Part shown: positions 1-10,228 of the stretch, piece after piece | Layout of the letters: the number at the start of each line of letters is the position of its first letter | Numbering within the stretch: the first letter of the stretch is position 1 | NCBI GenBank assembly: GCA_950295325.1 | Contig: OX485803.1 | Location: forward strand, 68,215,554 to 68,279,553 | Source of the DNA: Polytrichum commune | Taxonomy: Eukaryota; Streptophyta; Polytrichopsida; Polytrichales; Polytrichaceae | Length of the DNA: 64,000 nucleotides | Direction: 5' to 3' | Position numbers and translations under genes: made by a program | Notes under the pieces: model-generated | What the model saw: the letters and a program-made list of their open reading frames with translations, nothing else | Told to the model about the DNA's origin: nothing | Databases searched by the model: none

Positions 1-256
1 AGAACTACACCAGTTAACCTGAGCCAGATTCAGCAAATATATTTTACAAGGCCTCATAGCAGCAATAGATATTGACACCTGTAAGAAAGTATGAGAGTGC
101 TGAGCAATTGATCACTTGGGTAGCATGAATGGGTTGGATTTTCTTAATTTTTGAGTCTTTGTATCAAATGACATTTTAGCCTGAAACTCAAGGGACTTAT
201 CACTCTCGCCCACATATGTACAGTAGTTGAAATTGATGTTAAACTTTGGTACTCAC

Positions 257-3200
257 GGTCGGATAGCATTGTGCCATGCAGCCACATTATGCTTCTCCTC
301 TTCTTCCGACATCTTCTCAAATTTCTGAAACCCACGAATCATAGCTTCCATTGACACCTTTGCGAGCTTCTGGGCCTTTCGAGGAACATTCAAAATACTT
401 GGCTCCTCTGTTTGGCTGCTTTCGTACCCAATTCGACGAGGCTTTTTGGGTGCTGCCTCAGGATCCAGACTTTTACCAATACTGTCAAGCCTTTCCTCTT
501 CCGAAATTTCTTTCTGCCCTTCCTTAAATGTTGATTCGGCTTCATGGAAGGCCACCTCAAGTTTTGAGGATTTATCACCCTTGTCGGACTCAGTATCAGA
601 TTTGTCCTTCTCGGAAACAACCTCCCATTCGCCACCTAATCCATCGCCATTTTTCCCCTTTGTTGGGGTGTCAACTGATGGGGTTTCACTCGGTCCCATA
701 CCTGCTAATCCAACTTTGTCTTCCGGAGCTATTTGGTCTGTGCTTGACTGAATTTGTTCTGGAAATTCGGACTCAAGCACCGATTTTCCTCCCGACACGG
801 CCATGGATGATGACTCGGGATTCTGCTCTCTTCCTGCATTTGCCCACTGCTTTTGAGTAACAATGATTTTGAAATGCCAAGATCGATGTTGGACTGCACG
901 GTTTTATTATACAATACCAATAATGGTATCAAAGAACCTCACCAACTGGTATCAGAATTGTGATGCTAGTCATACATTGATGCTTACTGGGTATTGCAAG
1001 ATGAAAGAATCTTTGTGTACCTGAGTCATTACTTGGGTCAATACCATTCTATCACTAGGGTGAGTGTACCTAAGTAAGAAGGTTTTTGGATATATATATA
1101 AACACTAATGGTATCAAACATAAAAATATCCTCAAGTACCCATACCCTACTTGTATCAAAGAAATGCAAAATCCTCATTATACATACCCGAGTGATATCA
1201 AAAAAAGTTGATATCAGTCTAACAGAGGTCAAGACCAAGAAAACAGGAGCAATTGACTGTAAATAACAATTCCTTGCCAACCTACAGTCTGGAGCATATA
1301 GGTTTCTTGCCAAATAGAAATGGGTTTCCAACTGCACTTGAGCTGAAAATTTTGATGTACCATCTCCATGCTTTGGTTTCAGGGGAAGAAATTTATGCAA
1401 CCCAAGGATCAACAAAATCCAGCCAGAAGAAACTGTACATTAGGATTCCTCTAGTGCCTACCAAAGGGCAACAGTCTTCTTCCTGATTACAACTCGCAAT
1501 AAAGCATTTTAAACTCAAAAGACTCTATTCTTCAGGATCATATCCATTCCCATGTACAGCATGGGCACCAAAAAAAAGATTGTCAATGCATCTGCTTGAT
1601 TTCCTCACCTTCTTTGATTTCCTGAGCCTGCGCTTCTTCAGTCAAAGAAATTCCAGTGACACTAGCAGCATTGGGCTGTTCTCCAGTTCGCACTTCTGGG
1701 GGATCTCCAGCAGGGTTATCTGCTGGTACAGTTTGCCTAGCAAACTCAACCCATGCATCATCCAACTTGTCCTCCACATGCGCTGGTGCAGTTGCAAGTG
1801 CGAAGAAGAAACCTCCATCTTCAACTGCAACGCAAGCAAGACATAGCACAAGTAATCTCAAATCAGAATTTGCAAAAAAAATCATGATTGTCAAATCTTG
1901 GTGTCCCTTTCCCTCCCCATGCCACTTATCAGGTATTCCATGGTAGTGGGAATCTATTGAAAGCCATTCAAATAAAAATAAATTGGTTCCACAACCACAT
2001 AGCACTAGACCATTTTAAGGCAATGGCTAAGCTGGAATCATATAGCTCATCACATCTGACCCCAAACAGTAAAATACACCCCCACAAAATAAGTTCTTTT
2101 GATCACTAGATCAACCTCCATCTTAAACTGTAACACTAGCAAGGAATAGCACAGGTAATCTTGTATCAGAATCGAAAAAACATCGAAATTGTCAAATCTC
2201 AGATTCCATTCCCTTCCCATGGCACTTTATCAGATATTCCAGGGTGGGGGGCATCTACTGATAGCCAGAAAGAATATATTTTGTGGTTCCAGAACCACAT
2301 AGTATCAATGAATTTGAAGCAATAGCTAAACTGGAATGAATGTAGCTCATCGCATCTGGCCCCAGACAAAAAAGATCAACCTCCACAACAATGTAATAGA
2401 TTCACATGCTCCTGGATCATGAATACTATAGAATGGGGAAACTCTAGTTTTTGAATGATCCTCACACACGCATGTGCAGACTAATGACATTGTGAGACAT
2501 TGTGAGGCCGACTGCATAGAATATTTGGCAGGACATTGTTCACTCACAATCAAATTTGCACTCGACCATACTTGATTTTCAGCTACTGGCTTCACCCTGG
2601 ACCTTCTCCAGTGATTGGCATGCCTCCTAAGTTTTGTGGAACTACAAATATCGATCAGGTCCACTCTCCTGACTCTACTTTAGAACAAGTTGACTTGCTC
2701 CAAATGAACCCGACTCTCACATTTACATTTGGGGGGTGACATTCATAGATCATGACATTCGTCGGTGGGTAACAAAATAACTCAAATCTGGATCCTGCCT
2801 CACAAAATTCTACACTGGTGACTAGAACAAATCTCAGTAGCTGCAAACAAGATTCTCCTTGAATCAAAACCAGTTCAGTTAAGTGGCTGAAGAACCAACC
2901 AGAAATGTTAATATCACATTAATACCACTTGGACGACAGTTGATGCACTGATGGACCTATGAGCCCATTTTTCAAGGACCACACAATCCATCATGGGAGG
3001 CTCAATACAAAATACTGCATTCCGCAAATTGCTGACAAAAATCGGTAATAGGGTAGAAAAAATGTGTCTAAAATCATCAGTCCCTGTCCAATTCTAGATA
3101 ACGTTTAGTTCTTCAACCATACTGCAATGTGTGAAAGGTGCATTCATTAAGGGGCAATGTGATTCAATTCAAATCATGCCACCTCCACAAAAGAGAAAGG

Positions 3201-4235
3201 CCAGAATCCAGCAGCATTTCAAATAAAAACAGCACCTGGGCTGCATCCTCGGCACCACCCAATTCAATCTCACAGGATAGACTCCTCAAGCAAGGCACTC
3301 ATACGCAAACTTCAACTGACCGTATGTGAACATCATCAACAACTTATATGAATTTCCCACATAGTCGGAGAGTTAGACTCTGAATCTCATTAAAAATGAC
3401 AGTGTTCACAAACAGGATAAAAAGGATGATTCCCCGTACAAATCTCGATTCCCTGTTATTTACTCACCCCTTTCCAGAAGAAGGAATAAAATAAACAGCT
3501 CAAATACCGCAAGATTACCCTCAAATCCCCCCCGGAGCTACAAAATCAGCTCTCCAGAGCATGAACCCACTCCATGCAAAAATACTCAAACCAAGTAGGA
3601 CAACTTCTCAAGTAACCACTGTGTCAGCGAATCCTTTTCCAGAGAAACTAATCCTCCGAACCCATGGAAAGGGCCCCGAGAATCATATCTCCAATTTTTC
3701 CAAAATCACCAATTTCTTCAACTTCTTCAATTTCTCCATGCGAGAACACATCCCCAAAATCCCCTCCCTCGAAATTCGTGGAACACATTTAGCCATTGAA
3801 TCCGTGCAAAACAAGGTCGAACACCCACCGAAAACCCAAGACCAAAACCAAAACCAAACACCCAAACACGAAACCCAAAATTTGGACCCCGAATTACACT
3901 CCCAACACTCAAATTCCCTCACTCAACTCCCCCCACCCCAAACTGGCAATCTCTCTCCCCGCCCGCCCGCCCGCCCGCCCGCCCAAGCCACGAAGAGACA
4001 AATCCTTCGTCACATGGAGCTGAAAATAGCACCCGGACGACCAAAACGTTTTATTACCGTCCTTGTCGATGGGGAAGGCGGCCAGAACCTCGTTCGACTC
4101 GTCCACCGGGTCGTCGAACGGGGCCAAATTCTTGTTGTTGAAATGGCGGAATGCAAGTGCGTTGGCTGCCACCGTGATCGCTCCCACCACGCCCGCTACC
4201 TTCGACGCATTCAGGAGCAACACAATTGGCGCCAT
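257..4235 (-). CDS. SFR2: SFR2-type galactolipid galactosyltransferase (GH1 family), N-terminal exons 1-3, truncated by window edge
   Basis: SENSITIVE TO FREEZING 2 family: a glycoside-hydrolase-1-like enzyme of the chloroplast outer envelope that transfers galactose between monogalactolipids during freezing or osmotic stress. Exons are 4235-4058, 1824-1609 and 833-257. Phases 1, 1 and 2 join without a break and give 323 complete codons. Residues 1-29 form a hydrophobic membrane anchor beginning MAPIVLLLNASKVAG. FFFALATAPAHVEDKLDDAW (about 65-84) is the family signature. NVAAWHNA (314-321) is where the barrel resumes. Between them lie about 229 acidic, low-complexity residues; I recall only about 60 in Arabidopsis. 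Exon 3 ends at a GTGAGT donor. No further exon is visible in positions 1-255, so the catalytic glutamates are off the window. The two ORF blocks look like separate genes until joined. Confidence in family is high; the exon 2/3 junction (AAAGAAG/GTGAGG to ATGCAG/GAAGAG) is inferred from phase. Confidence 0.88.
905..1235 (+). mobile_element. Dispersed repeat family R5, copy in SFR2 intron 2
   Basis: About 320 bp shared with 34262-34570 in a SAC-gene intron, in the same orientation on the plus strand. Shared blocks include AATAATGGTATCAAAGAACC, GTCATTACTTGGGTCAATACC and CCCTACT(T/G)GTATCAAA. The terminal structure is unclear and there is no coding capacity. The unit looks like a short non-autonomous element, class unknown. 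Confidence 0.7.
1813..2368. repeat. Tandem duplication in SFR2 intron 1, including the exon 2 acceptor region
   Basis: Two diverged copies (about 1813-2065 and 2114-2368) share blocks such as AACCTCCATCTT, CAAATCAGAATT/TATCAGAATC, TTGGTTCCACAACCACATAG/TGGTTCCAGAACCACATAG and AGCTCATCACATCTG/AGCTCATCGCATCTG. The right-hand copy includes the mirror of the exon 2 acceptor and its first coding bases, so part of an exon was duplicated into the intron. Confidence 0.75.
3957..3984 (-). repeat. (GGGC)n microsatellite in SFR2 intron 1, potential G-quadruplex
   Basis: On the plus strand this is CCCC followed by repeated GCCC units. On the SFR2 transcript strand it gives seven G-tracts of three or four separated by single C residues. 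It sits about 73 nt downstream of the exon 1 donor (GT at 4057-4056). Tracts this dense with one-base loops usually fold into stable quadruplexes. Confidence 0.85.
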
Positions 4236-5030
4236 TATTGCTCTTTCTCTTTCTTCTTCCTCCTTCAGGGGTCTCCCTCCACTTCGCAGCTCCCCTGTTT
4301 CTCTTTCTCCTCTCCTTCTCCGTTCGCCTCAATGTTGGGGCCTGCGCTTTACTGCCTTCCAGATACCTGTCCGCAGTTCCAAGGGATGTCCGAGGATTAC
4401 TTGTGTGGTGTCCCGGGGGATACCCTGCCTCCCCTCCCCTCCGTCCGTCCGCCCTGGTAGTGACCTGGAAATCGTGCGCTCCGTCGCAGCGGCTATGGAG
4501 ATTTTCTTGCCATCTCGCTGCGACAGAAATAGAAACGCAGCGACTACCAGAGAGTGGGGAGAGGGGCAAGGGGGACGGGAAATCCAGAGTTTTCATCTGT
4601 TCAACACGGACGATTCTCGTTCGCTTCTCGTTGGTGTGGATGAGTGTCACAGAATACACGACTGGATGAGGTGGTCAAGGTGAGGTGACGGACAATTTCA
4701 ATTTATCATCCGTCTAACAGGACGACATTCGTTCGCTTCTCGTTCGGGCGGATGAGTACCACACACTTGGAGGATCGCGCAGATGGATGAGATCGTCTTG
4801 GTGAAGTGACGGAAACACGATGTCTTCATCCCCTTTATTCATCCGTTATCGTAAGCACCATTCATCCGATTTATAATGTTAACCTCGCCACTATCATTAA
4901 ATCCCTAAGATTTTACTCATTGAAATTAGCATAAGCGTAGATATTATTGCACCCTAAGATGACCCATTTTGGGATCTAGAGCTTTTTGAGGAATAAGGTG
5001 GATAATAATCACATTGTGCAATGCACATAT
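4236..5030. promoter_or_regulatory. SFR2 upstream region with CT-rich leader and a duplicated 80-90 bp block
   Basis: Immediately upstream of the SFR2 ATG (minus strand) the plus strand has a CTCTTTCTCTTTCTTCTTCC tract, which would be a purine-rich leader on the transcript. Further out, 4611-4690 and 4721-4810 are diverged direct repeats sharing TTCGTTCGCTTCTCGTT(G/C)G and GATGAG...GGTGA(G/A)GTGACGG. No TATA box is assigned. The remainder to 5030 shows nothing else. Confidence 0.45.
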
Positions 5031-5042
5031 GTCTAGGTGAAA

Positions 5043-5103
5043 GTTGGTGGCAAGGCTCAATCTTAGGGAGCACGCGGTCATGGGTTTGAATCCAAGCGCC
5101 AAC
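5043..5103 (+). repeat. tRNA-like sequence (probable SINE head or tRNA relic)
   Basis: The 61-nt stretch has 7-bp acceptor-like ends (GTTGGTG with CGCCAAC, one wobble pair) and a box-B-like GGGTTTGAATCC near its 3' end, as in tRNA genes. It is about 12 nt shorter than a tRNA and no proper anticodon arm folds, so it is not a functional tRNA. A tRNA-derived retroposon head is the likelier reading. Confidence 0.35.
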
Positions 5104-8100
5104 ACTTGCCCCTTGGCCTTGCACACTCAAAGGGATGACAAAGGGGAACAATTGCTATACCTACACTTTGGTGCCATGATGAAAGAGGAAAGGACTCCCA
5201 AGCACCTCAAAGAGCAAAGAGTTGAAGCTCAAAAAGCCCCTCCAAATGCATCGAGGTATCATACGGAGAGGTTTTACCCCATAAGAGCCTAGTGGTTCTA
5301 CCTTCTGGTGGTGGGTTCAAACATGAATGATACATTGAATATTTGACTTGGCGTAGAGTCAAAATTAGTGCATCATGTTAATGAGAGTGGGTTTTGAGAC
5401 TTGTCGTGTAACACCAAGTGTCAATACCTTTTCTAGTTGTCACCGAATCATATGATGTTGTAAGGCACACTAAATCACATGTTTAGTGTAGTAATATTGT
5501 ACCATTAGCTATATTAGATTCTAATTTACATGATGAAATCCAATTGTTGAAATTTACACATCAGGTCTATTAAACTCTGGTTCAACTAAACCATTGCATA
5601 TGACTTACCTCTAATATAGCTATCCCATGTAAATACTAAGGACCATTCATAGCACGTGAGTTCTTATTATGGTTCATTTGACATACAATTTGGCTTCAAG
5701 GCCCCAAATTAGTAGTCTTGTGAAATGAGGTGATGACGTAGAGGTTGCTAAAGCCAACACACCACCCCAACCCATGTTCAGCAACACCATGTTAAATCTT
5801 GCATTGCAATAGGTCTATATGGATTATGAGAATGTCCACCACCTTTACATCAGACTCTCTTGAAGATTTTTGGTAATCTACTAGTAAAACCTCAAATTGT
5901 TACTACTTTTGCAAGCGGAATCCAAATAAGACATACTTTGGTGCGTTGAAATCCCCTTTTGCTTGCTAACTATTTCAAGAAAATAAAATCGTTCAATTTA
6001 CTTAAAGGCATACATAACTTAGCCCTTAACGTGACGCCACAAACATCACCGTCGCAACTTGTTCCTCTTCCTTTTGTTGTCACCACATGCTAGTAGACGG
6101 AGAATCCAACTCTCATCCACAATTCGCATCCCGGAGAGGAGATGGCTCAATTGGACGAGACACATTTTCATACGGATGGATGGATGAATTATTAAGGTGG
6201 ACCAACATCACATGTCCCACAATTAGGTCGGCCTCACGTGAAACAAACCTAAGTACTTGAGGGATTTCATTGAAGCAACTACACCCACACTAAGCTACTT
6301 CCGACTCAATCCGCCCTCCGGGTATTTTCAATTGAATAAGCTTCAATGGCACAAGACAATTTCCTCCCCCCCCCCCCCCCTCCACCCAAATCCACCTTGG
6401 ACTTTGAAACCCGCTTCTTATATTGGCAACCAAGGGCAAATAGTTTCGGAATCCGCATACAAAACTACACCATAGGAACTATTCCGTCCATACATGCGGA
6501 TTAACTAACAACAAGGATCGTTCCACGTAGGATTCCATTTACACTACCATTTTCATCCAACATGGTCGCTAACGTGAACCAATGTGGATGAATTACTAAA
6601 TGGTTCACCGTTCTTCATCCATCTCCTCTTTGTGGTTTACCTAGTCCATGATCGGGTCACTTTATAAAACCACTTGGGAGTTGCCCGATTTGCATCGGAC
6701 GCCCACTTGACTCCATCCAACCTTGCATCCGAGTACGATGCATTTAGCATATAATTGCGACAATTCCACACACAAAACAACGATTCCTTTCACATGGATG
6801 TAGTTCATCCACCTACAAAGTCTTCCCATATTCTCTCATCCATCTTGTGCATATTTCATTTAGTTGTTATCATCTTATACATTGAGCAACAAAAATAACT
6901 ATTTTTTTTCCCCCCTACCGACCCAATTCATCTTCGTTCATACTACATAGACTTGATCGAGATGGCTTGTCATCCATCTCCTCTCCACAACCATAGTCAT
7001 TCAAAAACTTACACAACATAAACATTGATGACTAGCCAAGTGTTTGTCCCTTCCACTCCACTCCAACCAAGTGATTTTTTGGTAACACTTATCAAAAGGG
7101 AGAGTGAAATTGTTGATGGTTGTGTATAAAATGGTAATTGTTATTGTTTTGGAATGAACGCCACCTAGACTACAACCAAAAATTCCAATGTATATTGATT
7201 ATCCCGATTAGTAAATTATTTTACCAAGTCTCATAATCACATAGGGTTAAAATTTTACTAAGCGATATAGTAATTTTTTTACTAGTTTCATGAATACATG
7301 CTCCTTTACCATACATTTCAAGCAAATGAGTGCATGCTCTAAGTTGCTCGTAGAGTGATTTAAAAAAACACACTATATGCAAGCAAATGCCTGTTAGTGA
7401 TTGCCAAGATGAATAATGTCGGGTTTTCAATGAACAGTGCCGAGACGAACAATGTTTTCTAGATCTTTTGGTGGAACGGATCTCATAGCGTAAAGAAACT
7501 CAATATCACCCTCACTAATTTCCCACACGCACTAGTATCTCTCCCTGACTAACTGGGATAATGAATGTAGTCGTGTGAAAACAATTTACAATGAATCGAC
7601 AATAAACCTAAAAGGAACCAAGTCTGCACCATACCCCGGATGATGGGTGTTGGGAAACGAAACCCACTCCCACCACAAGACACGAGGCCTTCTAGTTTGT
7701 CCACCCCTCCACTTGGAAGGGTTTTGGGCCAATCGAAACCGGCCTTAAAAAGCATGATAGATTTGGGCCTCGGAACATGTGGGCCGGGCTAATGGAGCCG
7801 GGAGGGCCATCTCTTGCCACCTATACTAGGGAGAGTATCTAGAAGGGTACGTGAAGAGTATCGTATCGTATTGGAGTATGTGTATTTCTCACGACTACGT
7901 TTACGTAGTTGGTGTAAAGGGCCACCCATGTCATGCTAGGGTTTTTGTGTGTGGGTGAAGCTTACTTCATTGGCCTACTTGCCAAGTGGCTTGACTCCCT
8001 TAAAAGGCGGCTCGATGAGTTTTCTTTACAAATAGTTCACCCACCTTACTTTGGAGCCCTAGGCGGCCACCGTTGTTGCTATGGTTGTGAGTTAACTAAA

Positions 8101-9131
8101 TTTCTCAAGGTTGTCACAAAGCTTAGGGCATACTTCAATGTGCCGGCCATTCCGACCAAGCAAAATAAGTTAGAGTTTGCCGACATTGACGAAGTTCATG
8201 TTTCTAGTTTTATGCATCTTGTTGTCTGAGCTTCTTCATGTGGAGTATGGGGATCATATGGGATGGTCATTTTGCTTAGTTGTTCACCATGTGAGTTCTA
8301 AAATGTAACCATCCTCACGCTTCACTTGACTATTTTGGATATTGCACGAGTGGGTCCTCATATCTTAAGATAACAGGGAAACATTCAAACAAATTCATAA
8401 AGTATAAAAAGTTTGGGTAAGAATATGTTGTCATGGAAAATATTCATGTAAAATACAACAAACTTGGGTCCACACCGACATGTTTGAATGGAAATCAATC
8501 TCTCTTTGTTCAAATGAAAATCAATATATGGGTTTTGGACTAGAGAGGTGGTCACTTTCCCCTCCTCAAGCTTCAAATGAACCCTACAATTGTGCCGACT
8601 GTTGATTTCAATCTTTAATGTAAAGTTAACGCACACTTCCATGTGAGAGGAGGTCCAATTGTTGGTCATCTGGTGGTTTATGTTGACTTAGCCAACACAT
8701 GGAAGTGTGCCCTTAACAAAAACCAGCATTAGCTAAACAAAACGTAACTTGTATTATCTTCTACTGAAATATGTGTAATTAGGTTGCCCCATGCTATATA
8801 TTGTCATGCATTTTAATATTGTGATAGTAACTATTCACATGTAACTTATTTGCGAAGGCAAACTAATTGCACATATTCATGTAGCCAACAATCCTTGAAA
8901 TAATTGACTAATTAGACTAATTAACTTAAGTGTTAAACTAAATTTGTAATAGTGGATTCTACATAATAAGTGTTTTTTCAACATGGCTAATCCTTGAATG
9001 ACATGATACATGTGCTTACATTTATATACGTGCATTATAGAATAAAAATTAGTTGAGAGTGTCTTAGCATGGACCCACATATGGATTTAAATAAAAAAAA
9101 CCATATTGATAACCATGTATTTCATGTTATT
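5104..9131. other. Intergenic stretch without recognisable genes
   Basis: No reading frame here matches a family I know. The longest (7933-8229 plus, 98 codons) lacks any motif I recognise. The region contains a C homopolymer at about 6367-6380, a T8/C6 junction near 6903, and a short perfect inverted repeat of GCACACTTCCATGTG at about 8631-8711. That inverted repeat is flanked by TTAAC on both sides and looks like a small foldback element. Otherwise it is AT-rich spacer. Confidence 0.5.
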
Positions 9132-9138
9132 GACATGA

Positions 9139-9511
9139 TAAATATGATATATAGTGTCATATGGTATTTAATGTCACTATGGTAACTTTTGGATGACACT
9201 TCTTATGAATAAGTTTACAAATATTGTCATGGATGATGGATGAGTTCATCCATTGGCCAAAACCATGTCTTCTCTTGTCATCAACTCGTGATGAACTATT
9301 GTCATGGACGATTGAATTTTGGATGAAGAATCACTTGGTAAGTGACAATTTTTGCAACACTGTAAATCTATAATCGTCCAGAAAATTTACAAGGAATGAC
9401 AATATAATGTTGGGTTGTCAATTAGTGTTGGTGACAACTATACCACAGTTTACAATTAGTATTGAGCAAGACAATTAGAATTGGTGACACTAATTATCAT
9501 ATTTATTGTAG
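9139..9511 (+). mobile_element. CACTA-ended non-autonomous element family R1, copy A
   Basis: This diverged copy starts near GATATATAGTGTCATATGG and ends with ATCATATTTATTGTAG. The interior blocks GTCATGGATGATTGAA and ACAAGGAATGACA are shared with copies at 9569, 15657 and 53286. It has no coding capacity. Confidence 0.6.
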
Positions 9512-9568
9512 TTTGATATGAGGTAATCCTTACTTGCCCGAAGGGGTAAGGCTCAATGAAAGCTCAAA

Positions 9569-10228
9569 CTACACTAAATATGATATTTAGTGTCATATGA
9601 CATTTTATGTCACTACAATAACTTTTTTAGTGACACTTTCTATGAACAAGTTTACAAATATACTATCATCTCAACTTACTTTCAGTTTCTCCAAGTGCCA
9701 AATATTGAAACAAAGTTTGGTGTAATTTGCATCCTAACAAATATGTGATGAAATATTGTCATGGATGATTGAAATTTGGATGAAAACTCACTTAGTGAGT
9801 GATGTCACTTGCAACACTGTAAATCTATGATGCCCAAATCTGTTTACAAGGAATGACAAATATTGTTAGGTTAACATTTAGTGTTGGTGACACTCAACCG
9901 CTAATTTCAAGACGACACGTCTTATGAATGAGTGAGAAAATATTGTCATGGATGATGGATGGGTTCATCCATTGGCCAAAACCCACCCTTCTCTTCTTAG
10001 CAACTAGTGATGAAGTATTGTCATGGATGATTGAAAATTGGATGAATAATCATTTGGTAAGTGACAGTAATCGCAACATTGTAAATCTATATTCCCCCGA
10101 ACAATCTACAAGGAATGACACATATTGTTGGGTTAAGATTTAGTGTTGGTGAAACTACATCGCGGTTTACAAGTAGTATTGAGCAAGAAAATTAGAAGTA
10201 GTGACAATGAATATCATGTTTAGTGTAG
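9569..10228 (+). mobile_element. CACTA-ended non-autonomous element family R1, copy B (best preserved ends)
   Basis: The left end CTACACTAAATATGATATT and right end AATATCATGTTTAGTGTAG are inverted copies with one mismatch over about 19 bp. CACTA is the outermost conserved pentamer. The interior is a duplicated subunit: GTCATGGATGATTGAA and the following block occur around 9757-9890 and again from 9945. No transposase is encoded. Assignment to the CACTA/En-Spm group is inference from the terminal bases alone; a clean 3-bp target duplication is not evident. Confidence 0.65.

Noticed and set aside
253-804. A separate acidic protein of 183 residues on the minus strand
   Set aside because: The frame continues upstream to a proper acceptor and downstream to NVAAWHNA, which is SFR2 sequence. 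It is exon 3 of SFR2, and the internal Met is not a start.
3561-4460. 299-codon plus-strand ORF
   Set aside because: Overlaps SFR2 exon 1, its intron and its promoter in antisense; composition is Pro/Ser-rich low complexity from CT-rich DNA, with no domain.
5043-5103. Functional tRNA gene
   Set aside because: Too short and lacks an anticodon arm.
7933-8229. 98-codon plus-strand ORF as a gene
   Set aside because: No recognised motif, no flanking splice or conservation evidence, within decayed repeat DNA.
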